Below, piece by piece: positions 8,337 to 21,773 of a DNA stretch of 64,000 nucleotides. The DNA comes from an uncultured Stenotrophomonas sp. (GTDB lineage: Bacteria; Pseudomonadota; Gammaproteobacteria; Xanthomonadales; Xanthomonadaceae), in NCBI GenBank assembly GCA_900078405.1, contig FLTS01000001.1:868001-932000 (forward strand). Direction: 5' to 3'. A model generated the notes under the pieces. It was not told the origin of the DNA. It saw only the letters and a program-made list of their open reading frames with translations, and searched no databases. The position numbers and the translations under genes are program-made. The stretch's first letter is position 1; each line of letters opens with the position of its first letter.

Positions 8337-10195
8337 ACGCGGCGACGGCGGTGACCCGGCTGGCTTTGGTCGGCAACCCGAACTGCGGCAAGACCGCGCT
8401 GTTCAACCAGCTCACCGGCAGCCGCCAGAAGGTGGCCAACTACGCCGGCGTGACCGTGGAACGCAAGGAAGGGCGCATGCGCGGCCCGTCCGGCCGCGAG
8501 TACGCGGTACTCGACCTGCCCGGCGCCTACAGCCTGCAACCGGCCAGCCTCGACGAGGCGATCACCCGCGACCTGTGCCGCGGCTTCTACCCCGGCGAGA
8601 CCGCGCCGGACGCACTGGTGTGCGTGATCGACGCCATGACGCTGGGCTTCGGCCTGCTGGCCGGGTTGGAAGTGCGCGAGCTGGGCAAGCCGATGATCGT
8701 GGCGTTGAACATGGTCGACGCCGCACGCCGCCGCGGTATCGAGATCGACGTGGCGGCACTGGAGCAGGCACTCGGCGTGCCGGTGGTGGAAACCGTGGCG
8801 GTGCGCCACAACGGTGCCGCTGAACTGGTCAAGCGCATCGACGCGCTGATGCCGCAGCCGGCGTCGATGCAGCCGCCGGCGGTGGAGGCCGGCGTCGACC
8901 ACCATGCGCAGGTGCGCGACATCCTCGCCAGCGCGGTGAAGATGCCCGCACGCACGGCGAAGATCGACGATGCGCTGGACCGCTGGCTTCTGCACCCGGT
9001 GTTCGGGCTGCTGACCCTGGCGGTGGTGATGTTCCTGATCTTCCAGGCGGTCTACGCCTGGGCCACGCCGCTGATGGACGGTATCGAGGCACTGTTCGGC
9101 TGGCTCGGCGGGATGGCCGGCGAGCACCTGCCGGAAGGGCCGCTGGCCAGCCTGCTCACCGATGGCATCATCGCCGGCATCGGCGGGGTGGTGGTGTTCC
9201 TGCCGCAGATCCTGATCCTGTTCCTCTTCATCCTCGCGCTCGAGGAATCCGGTTACCTGCCGCGTGCGGCGTTCCTGCTGGACCGGATGATGGCCGTCGC
9301 CGGCCTGTCCGGGCGTTCGTTCATCCCGTTGCTGTCCAGCTTCGCCTGCGCGGTGCCGGGCATCATGTCCACCCGCAGCATCCAGGACCCGCGCGACCGG
9401 CTGGCGACGATCCTGGTCGCGCCGCTGATGACCTGCTCGGCGCGGCTGCCGGTGTACGCGCTGCTGATCGGCGCGTTCATCCCGGAAAAGACCGTGTGGG
9501 GCGTGTTCAACCAGCAGGGGCTGGTGCTGTTCGGCCTGTACGTGGCCGGCATCGTCAGCGCGCTGGCGATGTCGTGGACGATGAAGAAGTTCCGCCGCGA
9601 CAAGAGCGAGCACCCGCTGCTGCTGGAACTGCCGTCCTACCGCCTGCCGCACCCGCGCGACCTGGCCGTGGGCCTGTACGAACGCGGCATGATCTTCCTC
9701 AAGCGCGTGGGCGGCATCATCCTGGCGCTGACCATCCTGCTCTGGTTCCTGTTGTCCTTCCCCGGTGCGCCGGAGAATGCGACGTTGCCGGCCATCGACT
9801 ACAGCTTCGCCGGCCAGATCGGCCATGCGATGGCGGTGTTCTTCGCGCCGCTGGGCTTCAACTGGCAGATCTGCATCGCGCTGATCCCGGGCCTGGCCGC
9901 GCGCGAGGTGGCGGTGGCCTCGCTGGCGACGGTGTACGCACTGTCAGCGGCCGACGACGATGCCGCCGCGCAGGCGCTGACCCCGCTGATCAGCGACGGC
10001 TGGTCGCTGGCCACCGCGCTGTCGCTGCTGGTCTGGTACATCTACGCGCCGATGTGCATTTCGACGCTGGCCACGATCAAGCGCGAGACCAACTCGTGGA
10101 AACAGATGGCGTTCGCCACCTTCTATCTGTTCGCGGCGGCCTGGCTGGCCTCGCTGGTGACCTACCAGCTGACCGTGGCGCTGGGAGGCGGCTGA
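8333..10195 (+). CDS. feoB: Ferrous iron transport protein B
   Basis: 620 residues. The N-terminal G domain shows the P-loop GNPNCGKT at residues 14-21, the switch YAGVTVE, DLPGAYSL, and ALNMVDAA as the NxxD guanine motif. The C-terminal membrane part holds the two Gate motifs, with conserved Cys in LLSSFACAVPG and APLMTCSARLP, and about eight or nine hydrophobic helices. The protein takes up Fe2+ across the inner membrane. At 620 residues it is shorter than the enterobacterial protein (about 770), in line with the short Xanthomonadaceae form. It overlaps feoA upstream and the next gene downstream. Confidence 0.96.
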   Translation: MNAATAVTRLALVGNPNCGKTALFNQLTGSRQKVANYAGVTVERKEGRMRGPSGREYAVLDLPGAYSLQPASLDEAITRDLCRGFYPGETAPDALVCVIDAMTLGFGLLAGLEVRELGKPMIVALNMVDAARRRGIEIDVAALEQALGVPVVETVAVRHNGAAELVKRIDALMPQPASMQPPAVEAGVDHHAQVRDILASAVKMPARTAKIDDALDRWLLHPVFGLLTLAVVMFLIFQAVYAWATPLMDGIEALFGWLGGMAGEHLPEGPLASLLTDGIIAGIGGVVVFLPQILILFLFILALEESGYLPRAAFLLDRMMAVAGLSGRSFIPLLSSFACAVPGIMSTRSIQDPRDRLATILVAPLMTCSARLPVYALLIGAFIPEKTVWGVFNQQGLVLFGLYVAGIVSALAMSWTMKKFRRDKSEHPLLLELPSYRLPHPRDLAVGLYERGMIFLKRVGGIILALTILLWFLLSFPGAPENATLPAIDYSFAGQIGHAMAVFFAPLGFNWQICIALIPGLAAREVAVASLATVYALSAADDDAAAQALTPLISDGWSLATALSLLVWYIYAPMCISTLATIKRETNSWKQMAFATFYLFAAAWLASLVTYQLTVALGGG

Positions 10196-10449
10196 TGCAG
10201 CGGGGGCTGCTGCTGCAGTACGCGATCATCGCCCTGGCCGTGCTGGTCAGTGCGTGGGTGGTGCTGAAGAAGCAGTTCCCCGGGGTGGTGCGGCGCCTGC
10301 GCGGCAGGCTGGCACTGTGGCTGTTGAAACCGCAGCGCTCGCAGCGCCTGCAGGCGCTGGGGCAACGGCTGTCGCCGCCGGCATCGGGCGGCGACAGCGC
10401 CTGCGGCGGTTGCGACGGCTGCGGGCCGAATCCGCCCAAACAGCATTGA
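10195..10449 (+). CDS. Small membrane protein with Cys-rich tail, third gene of the feo operon
   Basis: 84 residues. One N-terminal transmembrane helix (LLLQYAIIALAVLVSAWVVL) is followed by an Arg-rich amphipathic stretch and a C-terminal CGGCDGCG cluster of four Cys residues ending NPPKQH. The start overlaps the feoB stop by 1 nt (TGATG). It is not the winged-helix FeoC of enterobacteria. It resembles the small DUF6587-type proteins found after feoB in Xanthomonadaceae. The Cys cluster could hold iron or an Fe-S cluster near the FeoB channel, which is inference. Confidence 0.7.
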   Translation: MQRGLLLQYAIIALAVLVSAWVVLKKQFPGVVRRLRGRLALWLLKPQRSQRLQALGQRLSPPASGGDSACGGCDGCGPNPPKQH

Positions 10450-10584
10450 ATGTGGCGGCGGCTGGTCGAAGGGTAGATCGGGGCCACGTCCCCCACAGCG
10501 GGAGCCCGAAACGCCGGGGATGTAACCCTGGCCTGCGGCTGGCACCACTTGTTTCCCGGCGCGCTTGAACGTAGCGTTCCGGGC

Positions 10585-11304
10585 ATGAACGAGACTCCCA
10601 CGCGTTTGTTGATCCACGGTGCTTCCGGCCGCATGGGCCAGGCCCTGCTGCGGCTGGCGGCTGAAGACCCGTCGTTGCAGGTGGTCGCGGCCGTGGTTCG
10701 CAGGCCGCCCGCGCAGCGGGTGATCGACGGCGTGCCGCATTTCGCCGCCAGCGAGTTGTCCGGCGTGCCGCCGTTCGATGTCGCCATCGATTTCAGCCTG
10801 CCGGAAGGTTTCGACCCGGTGCTGGCGCTGTGCGTGGCGCGCGGCGGCGGCTTCGTCTCCGGCACGACCGGCATCGATGCCTCCCAACAGGCGGCGCTGG
10901 ACACCGCCTCGGCCGGCATCCCGCTGGTGTGGGCGACCAACTTCAGCCTCGGCGTGGCGGTCCTGGCCGAGCTGGTCGAGCGCGCGGCCGCCAGCCTGTC
11001 GGGCTGGGATTGCGACATCGTCGAATCGCACCACGTGCACAAGAAGGACGCACCTTCGGGTACCGCGCTGACGCTGGGCGAATCGGCGCAGCAGGGCGGG
11101 GCTGCGCCGCGCTATGCCAGCCTGCGTGCCGGCGACATCATCGGCGAGCATTTCGTCCAGTTCAGCGGGTTGGGTGAGCGGGTGGAGCTGGTCCACCGCG
11201 CCACCAACCGCGACATCTTTGCCCGTGGCGCACTGCACGTGGCCCGGCAGCTCGCCGGCCGCGCCCCCGGCCGCTACCGGGTACGCGATCTGGTGGGTGC
11301 CTGA
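10585..11304 (+). CDS. dapB: 4-hydroxy-tetrahydrodipicolinate reductase
   Basis: 239 residues. An N-terminal Rossmann fold carries GASGRMGQA at about residues 12-20. DFSLPEGFD and SGTTGID follow. The catalytic block SHHVHKKDAPSGTAL contains the His pair and Lys of the DapB family. It makes tetrahydrodipicolinate in the diaminopimelate/lysine pathway. The start was placed at the ATG at 10585, since upstream in-frame codons would extend past the normal N-terminus. The protein is slightly shorter than the E. coli one (273). It lies directly upstream of carA, as in other Xanthomonadaceae. Confidence 0.94.
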   Translation: MNETPTRLLIHGASGRMGQALLRLAAEDPSLQVVAAVVRRPPAQRVIDGVPHFAASELSGVPPFDVAIDFSLPEGFDPVLALCVARGGGFVSGTTGIDASQQAALDTASAGIPLVWATNFSLGVAVLAELVERAAASLSGWDCDIVESHHVHKKDAPSGTALTLGESAQQGGAAPRYASLRAGDIIGEHFVQFSGLGERVELVHRATNRDIFARGALHVARQLAGRAPGRYRVRDLVGA

Positions 11305-11526
11305 ACGGCCAGCCATTCCCCGCCGGTTCAAATGCTTGCATGATGAAGTGAATGCGCTGCATTGCGGCGCTGGCGCAGCGGGCACCGTTGCCTTTACAAT
11401 TCCCGCTCGCCGAATCACGTCAGCCGGACCGGTTTAACACCGCCGTCCGCGCTTTTTTGCAACCGGTTTTTGCCGTGAGCGCAGGCGTGGCTTCGGAGCC
11501 CCCTCGGTAGCCAAAGTGAGATTCCA

Positions 11527-12725
<1,199 letters not shown>

Positions 12726-12726
12726 C

Positions 12727-15965
<3,239 letters not shown>

Positions 15966-15969
<4 letters not shown>

Positions 15970-16442
15970 GAGCCCCCATCACCCTGAAAGGCGCACAGCG
16001 CCTGCGCGAAGAGCTCGAACACCTGAAGTCGGTGAAGCGGCCGAAGGTGATCGCCGCGATCGCCGAGGCCCGCGAGCACGGTGACCTGAAGGAGAACGCC
16101 GAGTACCACGCCGCGCGCGAGGAGCAGGGTTTCATCGAAGGCCGCATCAAGCAGCTGGAAGGCGAGCTGTCGCATGCCGAGATCATCGACATCAGCAAGC
16201 TCAACGCCGGCAGCAAGGTGGTGTTCGGCGCCACGGTGACGCTGGCCGACGTGGAAACCGACGAGGAGAAGCGCTACCAAATCGTCGGCGACCTGGAAGC
16301 GGACATCAAGCTGGGCCTGATCGCCATTTCCTCGCCGGTGGCGCGGGCGCTGATCGGCAAGCTGGAAGGCGACAGCGTTGCCATCGCCGCCCCGGCCGGC
16401 CAGCGCGAGTACGAGATCGTCAGCGTCGAATACCTTGATTGA
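15966..16442 (+). CDS. greA: Transcription elongation factor GreA
   Basis: 158 residues. The N-terminal antiparallel coiled coil (about residues 1-75) carries the acidic tip [17 protein letters not shown], which enters the RNA polymerase secondary channel and stimulates cleavage of backtracked RNA. The C-terminal FKBP-like domain includes [25 protein letters not shown]. Its ATG overlaps the carB TGA (ATGA), a carB-greA arrangement seen in Xanthomonadaceae. Confidence 0.96.
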
Positions 16443-16444
16443 TC

Positions 16445-16535
16445 GTAGGTGCGGGGCTTGTGCTTGCATCCCTTTTCGGGGCCCCGCACGCAGCTTTCCC
16501 GGCGATGCCACATGCGGGGCGAGCCCGCATCTACA
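16445..16535. repeat. REP-like element, GTAG-TGCGGG type
   Basis: Intergenic between greA and rpfE. It begins GTAGGTGCGGGGC and ends GAGCCCGCATCTAC, which are near-complementary ends, with a further GGGGCCCCGCACG inside. A second element with the same GTAG(A/G)TGCGGGGC start occurs at 31071-31140. Confidence 0.55.
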
Positions 16536-16565
16536 TGAGTGTCCCGACGGGAAGCAGAGCACCCC

Positions 16566-17495
16566 ATGACCCACGCCAAAGCCACCCTGCTGCTTCCCGC
16601 CCGCAGCCGCTTCCCCGGCGGCGCCTTGCCGGCACAGGTGGCGGGCGCCCTCGGCCGTGCCGACCGGAGCGAGGGCGAGGCCGGCGAATCCGCGCAACTG
16701 CGCCGGCATTTCGACGTGCGGCCGCAGGCATGGTCCGCCGCCGCGTTGACCCGCCAACACGATGCCAACGATGCCGGCCACGGCCTGTGGCTGCGCGCCG
16801 ACCCGGCCAACGTGACGCCGGACATGCAGGGCGCGCGCCTGATGGCATCGGCCGAAACCCTGCGGCTGGAGCAGGACGACGTGGATGCTTTGTTGCCGGC
16901 CCTGCAGCCGCTGTTTGCCGGTTTCGGTTTCCGGCTCGACGCCCCCACGCCCTCGCGCTGGTACCTGCGCCTGCCCGACGACACGCCGCTGCCCGCGTTC
17001 GCCGCGCCGGAAACCGTGCTCGGCGACGACCTGTTCGGACACCTGCCGGAAGGCGAGCACGGCCGCCGCTGGCGCGGCCTGCTGACCGAAGCGCAGGTGC
17101 TACTGCACCAGCATCCGTGGAATGGACAACGCAGCGCGCAGGGCAAACGTCCGGTCAATTCGCTGTGGTTCTGGGGCGCGGGCCGCCTGCCCGACTCGGT
17201 GCATACCGGGCACGCACAGGTGCGCAGCCGCGATGCGCAGTTGCAGGCGCTCGCGCAGCTGGCCGGGGTGCGCATTGATGGCGGGCACGCCGTCGATGCG
17301 CTGGTGGACCTGCGCCAGCTGCGTTCGCTGGAACAGCTGACCCGCGATGCCATCGCGCCGCTGCTCGATGCCATCACCCGTGGCGAACTGCGTGAACTGC
17401 GGCTGGATTTCGAGGATGGCGTGCAATACCGCATCCATCGTGGCCAGCGCTGGCGCTTCTGGAAGAAACCGCTGCCGACGCTGGCCGATGACTGA
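16566..17495 (+). CDS. rpfE: RpfE-type regulatory/phosphoglycerate-mutase-annotated protein
   Basis: 309 residues from the ATG at 16566. A GTG at 16539 is in frame but gives a non-conserved extension. The protein starts ATLLLPARSRF and contains the blocks GLWLRADPANVTPDMQGARLMA, HPWNGQR and NSLWFWGAG, characteristic of the RpfE/COG4255 family. In Xanthomonas campestris rpfE lies beside recJ in the rpf pathogenicity-regulation cluster. Mutants there alter extracellular enzyme and polysaccharide levels, but the biochemical activity is not known. The stop overlaps recJ by 8 nt. Confidence 0.8.
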   Translation: MTHAKATLLLPARSRFPGGALPAQVAGALGRADRSEGEAGESAQLRRHFDVRPQAWSAAALTRQHDANDAGHGLWLRADPANVTPDMQGARLMASAETLRLEQDDVDALLPALQPLFAGFGFRLDAPTPSRWYLRLPDDTPLPAFAAPETVLGDDLFGHLPEGEHGRRWRGLLTEAQVLLHQHPWNGQRSAQGKRPVNSLWFWGAGRLPDSVHTGHAQVRSRDAQLQALAQLAGVRIDGGHAVDALVDLRQLRSLEQLTRDAIAPLLDAITRGELRELRLDFEDGVQYRIHRGQRWRFWKKPLPTLADD

Positions 17496-19215
17496 CGCGT
17501 TGAAGATCGTTCGCCGCGCCGTTGCCGATGATGGGCAGTGGGACGAGCAGACCCTGCCGCTGCTGCGCCGCATCTACGCCGCGCGCGGCGCGTTGTCGCC
17601 AGCACAGGCGCAGCCGAAGCTGGCGCAGCTGCACGCGCCGGAACTGCTGGACGGCATGTCGGCGGCGGTGGAATTGCTGGCCGCCGCGATCGCCGGCGGC
17701 AAACGCATCCTCGTCGTCGGCGATTTCGACTGCGACGGCGCCACCGCCTGCGCGGTCGGCGTGCGTGGCCTGCGCCTGCTCGGCACGCGCGACGTGGTGC
17801 ACGCGGTGCCCAACCGCATGGTGCACGGCTACGGGCTGTCGCCGTCGCTGGTGGCCGAACTGGCCGTACTGCAACCGGACCTGCTGGTCACCGTCGACCA
17901 CGGCATTGCCTGCCATGCCGGCGTCACCGCGGCCAAGGCGCTGGGCTGGCAGGTGCTGGTCACAGACCACCATCTGCCCGGCGAGCAGTTGCCGCCGGCT
18001 GATGCCATCGTCGATCCGAACCTCGGCGGCGACGCTTTTCCGAGCAAGGCGCTGGCCGGCGTCGGCGTGATCCTCTACGTATTGATGGCGCTGCGGCGGC
18101 ATCTGCGCGACCAGGGTGCGTTCGTCGACCGGCCCGAACCGGACCTGCTGACCCTGCTGGATCTGGTCGCGGTCGGCACCGTCGCCGATCTGGTCGCGCT
18201 GGACGACAACAACCGCGCACTGGTCGCCGCGGGCCTGCGCCGCCTGCGTGCCGGCAAGGGCTGCGTCGGGCTGCGCGCCCTGGTCGAAGCCAGTGGCCGC
18301 GATGCGCGCCGGCTCACCGCCAGCGACATCGGTTTCGCGCTGGGGCCGCGCCTGAACGCCGCCGGGCGGCTGGAAGACATGGCACTGGGCATCGAACTGC
18401 TGCTCACCGAGGACGCCGCGCAGGCGCGCGAGATCGCCGCGTTACTGGAGGAGATCAACGCTGAACGCCGTGCGGTGCAGCAGTTGATGACCGACGACGC
18501 CGAGCTGGCGGTATCGCGCGCCCTGCTGGCCGATGATGGCCAACGCCCGGTCGCGGCCTGCCTGTTCGACGCCGAGTGGCACCCCGGCGTGGTCGGGCTG
18601 GTCGCCTCGAAGATGAAGGACCGCCTGCATCGCCCGGTGATCGCCTTCGCCCCGGCCGAACCCGGCGCGGCGATGCTGCGCGGCTCGGCGCGCTCGATTC
18701 CCGGTTTCCACATCCGTGACGCGCTGGCCGCCGTCAATGCGCGCCATCCCGGCCTGATCGACAAGTTCGGCGGCCATGCGATGGCGGCGGGCATGAGTTT
18801 GCCGCTGGAGCGGCTGGATGCATTCCGCAGCGCATTCGAGCGGCAGGTGGCGGCGACGCTTGATCCGGCGTCGCTGCAACGGCAACTGCTCAGCGACGGC
18901 GAACTGTCCGTCACCGAGTTCGACTTCCACCACGCCGAGGCGCTGCGCCTTGCCGGCCCGTGGGGGCAGGGCTTCCCCGAACCCCTGTTCGACGGCCATT
19001 TCGAAGTGCTGAAGTGGCGCGTGCTGAAGGAGCGCCACCTGAAGCTGGAGCTGCGCCTGCCGGGCACGGCTGTGCCGCTGAACGCCATCCACTTCGGTGG
19101 TTGGACCGGCAACGAGCCTGGCCGCCATGTGCATTTGGCCTATCGGCTGGTCAGCGACGACTACCGTGGCGGTGGCGCGATCCAGTTGATCATCGAGCAT
19201 TGCGCAGCGGCGTGA
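17488..19215 (+). CDS. recJ: Single-stranded-DNA-specific exonuclease RecJ
   Basis: 575 residues. It belongs to the DHH/DHHA1 phosphoesterase superfamily. Visible motifs are VVGDFDCDGATA (metal motif I), TVDHGI, TDHHLPG (the DHH motif) and VAVGTVADLVALDDNNR, followed by DHHA1 with KFGGHAMAAGMS and the C-terminal OB-fold. RecJ degrades single-stranded DNA 5'-3' in mismatch and RecFOR repair. The start at 17488 overlaps the end of rpfE, implying co-transcription. The end overlaps the convergent acyltransferase gene by 26 bp. Confidence 0.96.
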   Translation: MTDALKIVRRAVADDGQWDEQTLPLLRRIYAARGALSPAQAQPKLAQLHAPELLDGMSAAVELLAAAIAGGKRILVVGDFDCDGATACAVGVRGLRLLGTRDVVHAVPNRMVHGYGLSPSLVAELAVLQPDLLVTVDHGIACHAGVTAAKALGWQVLVTDHHLPGEQLPPADAIVDPNLGGDAFPSKALAGVGVILYVLMALRRHLRDQGAFVDRPEPDLLTLLDLVAVGTVADLVALDDNNRALVAAGLRRLRAGKGCVGLRALVEASGRDARRLTASDIGFALGPRLNAAGRLEDMALGIELLLTEDAAQAREIAALLEEINAERRAVQQLMTDDAELAVSRALLADDGQRPVAACLFDAEWHPGVVGLVASKMKDRLHRPVIAFAPAEPGAAMLRGSARSIPGFHIRDALAAVNARHPGLIDKFGGHAMAAGMSLPLERLDAFRSAFERQVAATLDPASLQRQLLSDGELSVTEFDFHHAEALRLAGPWGQGFPEPLFDGHFEVLKWRVLKERHLKLELRLPGTAVPLNAIHFGGWTGNEPGRHVHLAYRLVSDDYRGGGAIQLIIEHCAAA

Positions 19216-20410
19216 CGCCCGCGGTTGGCTCAACTGCGATCGTGAGAGGCGACGGCTTTCGCTTGAGACCAAACAGGGGGCGCAGCCAGCCGATGCGGCG
19301 GATCAGGCATTCGTGCAGCAGCAGGCAGCCGGCAACCGTGCCCCCGGCCACCAGCGAGGCTTCGGGGACTGCACCAAGCTTCAACGGCATCAGCCACCAG
19401 GCGAGGGCGATGATCAGGCTCTGGTGCAGGATGTACCAGGAGAACACCGCCTCGCTGGCGTAGGGCAACCAGCGGAACGGACGGTCGAGCAGGGCGCGGC
19501 CCCAGCCGAAGATCGCCAGCAGCGCCATCCACGTGAAGGTGACGCGGGCGATGCGTTCAAGCGTGTACCACGGGACGTGCAGTGCCCATTCCGGCATCGG
19601 CCCGGCTGGCGGGTGACGGCCGAGCCAGCGCAGGCCGAGCTCAACGCCGATTGCCAATATCGCCACCGCCAGCGTTCGCCAGCGCAGCCGCCGTACCCAG
19701 TTCCAGAACCCTGCGCGGGTCGCCAGCACGTAGCCCAGCAGGAACAGCGGCAACGATTCGGCATGGACGACCCAGTCATCGAACAGGGCGTGGGTTTCCT
19801 CGAAATGCGGCGCCAGCCAGAGGCGGACGCCCAGCAGCCAGAGGATCGGCAGCACCAGCAACAGGCTGGCCGACAGCCGCGTGGGTTCTGCATTCCCCAA
19901 CCGTTTCCGCACCCATCGCAACAGCGGTACCGCCGCCAGCACCAGCAGGGTGTAGGGCAACAGGTAGGCCAGATACCACAGGTGGTTCCAGGTCGGCGTA
20001 AGCATGCACTGGCCGGCGCGGCAGAGCCCGTGGGTGAGGTAGAGCGGGTAGAAGTGCGCGAAGCCGCCGGTGTAGCCGTATTGCGCGATGGCCTGGAAGA
20101 AGGTCTGCGGCGGCACCACCACCAGCATGCCGAACGCCAGCGGCAACAACAGGCGCAGGCTGCGCGACCCGGCGAAGCGCCAGCGGCGGCCTTCGATCCC
20201 CGCCAGGCCGAGGGCGATGCCGGAAATCATGAACAGCAACAGCATCCGCCAGCGGTTCAGCGCGATCATCGGGTACTGCAACCATTCGGCCTGATACGTG
20301 CTCTTGATGTGGAAGTCCCAGTCGGCCACGTAGACCATCGCCGAGTGGTAGAGGATCAGCAGGGAGAAGGCGATGACGCGCAGGGCGTCGATGTCGTGGC
20401 GGCGTTGCAT
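19190..20410 (-). CDS. Acyltransferase family 3 (OpgC-like) membrane protein
   Basis: 406 residues from the ATG at 20410, with about ten transmembrane helices. The N-terminus has the family pattern RRHDIDALRVIAFSLLILYHSAMVY, in which the His in the first helix is the usual catalytic or binding residue, and an RWRMLLLFMISGIALG second helix. TWNHLWYLAYLLPY follows. Family members O-acylate cell-surface or periplasmic glucans and polysaccharides, and OpgC succinylates periplasmic glucan. The acceptor here is unknown. The gene is divergent from the LytTR regulator across a 154-bp gap and runs into the recJ 3' end. Confidence 0.8.
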   Translation of the reverse strand: MQRRHDIDALRVIAFSLLILYHSAMVYVADWDFHIKSTYQAEWLQYPMIALNRWRMLLLFMISGIALGLAGIEGRRWRFAGSRSLRLLLPLAFGMLVVVPPQTFFQAIAQYGYTGGFAHFYPLYLTHGLCRAGQCMLTPTWNHLWYLAYLLPYTLLVLAAVPLLRWVRKRLGNAEPTRLSASLLLVLPILWLLGVRLWLAPHFEETHALFDDWVVHAESLPLFLLGYVLATRAGFWNWVRRLRWRTLAVAILAIGVELGLRWLGRHPPAGPMPEWALHVPWYTLERIARVTFTWMALLAIFGWGRALLDRPFRWLPYASEAVFSWYILHQSLIIALAWWLMPLKLGAVPEASLVAGGTVAGCLLLHECLIRRIGWLRPLFGLKRKPSPLTIAVEPTAGVTPLRNAR

Positions 20411-20564
20411 GCGGCAGGGCCGGTAGCGAAGGGGTCGCCAGCGTTCGCGTTCACGGGCCGTCCTTCCACCGGGAAGTGACTGCGCGACAAGGGTTTGGGA
20501 CAAGCCGTGGATTGGAGGGACGAGCCGGGGGGAGGGGGCGCAGGCCCACCCCTACAATGCGCGG

Positions 20565-21440
20565 ATGGACCCGACGCCCCCGAACCTGTACCAGCGCTGC
20601 CAGCCGTGGCGTCGCTCCTTCGAGACCGGGTTCTGGGTCGTCCAGTATCTCGTCGGCGCACTGGCCAACAGCATCACCGTGAACATGGACGTGCGCCGCC
20701 TGCATCTGGGTTTCAACGCATGGCAGCCAGCGGTGTGGGAAACCAGTTCCGCCATGACGGCGCTGGCGCTGGTGCCGGCAGTGGTCTGGTTCACCCGCCG
20801 CTTCCCGTTGCATCTGGATGACTGGCGGCGGCTGTTGCCGCTGCACCTGCTGGGCAGCCTGGCCTGGTCGGTCCTGCACGTGGCCGGGATGGTCGCGATC
20901 CGCAAGCTGGCCTATGCCAGCATTGGCGACAGCTACGATTTCGGATCGTGGTGGCGCGAGTTCGGCTACGAATACCTGAAGGACGTGCGCTCCTACGCCG
21001 GCATGGTGCTGACCATCGAGGGCTACCGCCTGCTGCTGCGCCGCTTACAGGGAGAGGCGACGCTGCTGTCGCTGCCCGACGAGGGCCCGCCGGTGGAGCC
21101 GGTGGAGCGCCCGGAGCGCTTCCTGGTGCGCAAGCTCGGCCGCGAATTCCTGGTCGCCGCCGCCGACATCGAGTGGCTACAGGCGGCGGGCAACTACGTC
21201 AACCTGCGGGTGCGCGGCCACGACTACCCGCTGCGCAGCACCATCGCCGGCATCGAGGCCCGGCTCGACCCTGCGCGCTTCGTGCGCATCCATCGCAGTT
21301 ACATCGTCAACCTTGCGCAGGTGGCCTCGATCGAGCCGCTGGACAGCGGCGACGCCCGTGTCCACCTGCGCGACGCCAGCGTGCTGCCGTGCAGCCGCCG
21401 TTACCGGGCCGGACTGCGCGCGCGGGGAGGCGCCGAATAA
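20565..21440 (+). CDS. Membrane-anchored LytTR transcriptional regulator (possible RpfD counterpart)
   Basis: 291 residues. About the first 165 residues hold four hydrophobic helices (FWVVQYLVGAL, ALALVPAVVWF, LLPLHLLGSLAWSVLHVAGMVAI and a helix near 150). The LytTR DNA-binding domain follows at about residues 190-285 and is recognised by EFLVAAADIEWLQAAGNYVNLRVRG, the FVRIHRSYIVNL block and a C-terminal CSRRYRAGLR. There is no receiver domain, so sensing is probably by the membrane part. Its position between recJ and acnB is the rpf neighbourhood of Xanthomonas, where a LytTR gene (rpfD) is known, but orthology is inferred. Confidence 0.8.
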   Translation: MDPTPPNLYQRCQPWRRSFETGFWVVQYLVGALANSITVNMDVRRLHLGFNAWQPAVWETSSAMTALALVPAVVWFTRRFPLHLDDWRRLLPLHLLGSLAWSVLHVAGMVAIRKLAYASIGDSYDFGSWWREFGYEYLKDVRSYAGMVLTIEGYRLLLRRLQGEATLLSLPDEGPPVEPVERPERFLVRKLGREFLVAAADIEWLQAAGNYVNLRVRGHDYPLRSTIAGIEARLDPARFVRIHRSYIVNLAQVASIEPLDSGDARVHLRDASVLPCSRRYRAGLRARGGAE

Positions 21441-21484
21441 GGGCCGGATGGCTCTCCGCCAGCAGGCCGGGAGGGTGGGACGAC

Positions 21485-21524
21485 TTGGGTATGCCGGCCG
21501 AAGTATGTATAATTCATGCATACT
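21485..21524 (+). promoter_or_regulatory. Promoter and overlapping operator of the AbrB/PIN toxin-antitoxin pair
   Basis: A perfect -10 hexamer TATAAT (21508-21513) lies 17 bp after a TTGGGT -35-like hexamer (21485-21490). Overlapping it is an inverted repeat, AGTATGTAT at 21502-21510 and ATGCATACT at 21516-21524 (8 of 9 positions complementary), centred on AATTC. Autoregulation by the antitoxin is typical of such pairs, and this palindrome would block the promoter. Confidence 0.65.
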
Positions 21525-21539
21525 TTTGAGGGCCACCCG

Positions 21540-21773
21540 ATGGAAGCCACCGTAGCCGAACGCGGACAGATCACCCTGCCCAAGGCCGTGCGCGACGCGT
21601 TGGGCCTGACCAAGGGCACGCTGCTGAAGGTCGAGCTGGACGGCAGCCGCATCATCCTGCGCAAGAGCGTGGACGATGCCATTTCCCGTGCCCGCGGCAA
21701 GTTCGCGCTGGATGGCTTCGAATCCGCGGAAGCTGCCGTACGCACCGTCCGCGACGAGGCCGGCGACGCATGA
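21540..21773 (+). CDS. AbrB/MazE/SpoVT-family antitoxin
   Basis: 77 residues. The N-terminal swapped-hairpin DNA-binding domain is clear: EATVAERGQITLPKAVRDALGLTKGTLLKVELDGSRIILRK. The C-terminal region is helical and acidic, expected to wrap the toxin. An in-frame ATG at 21516 lies inside the operator palindrome. The ATG at 21540 has GAGG upstream and is preferred. It overlaps the PIN gene by 4 nt, and the operator upstream indicates self-repression. Confidence 0.88.
   Translation: MEATVAERGQITLPKAVRDALGLTKGTLLKVELDGSRIILRKSVDDAISRARGKFALDGFESAEAAVRTVRDEAGDA

Noticed and set aside
8048-9826. A 592-codon minus-strand frame opposite feoB
   Set aside because: Its composition is a codon-shadow pattern (Gln/His/Arg/Asp-rich), and feoA and feoB explain the region.
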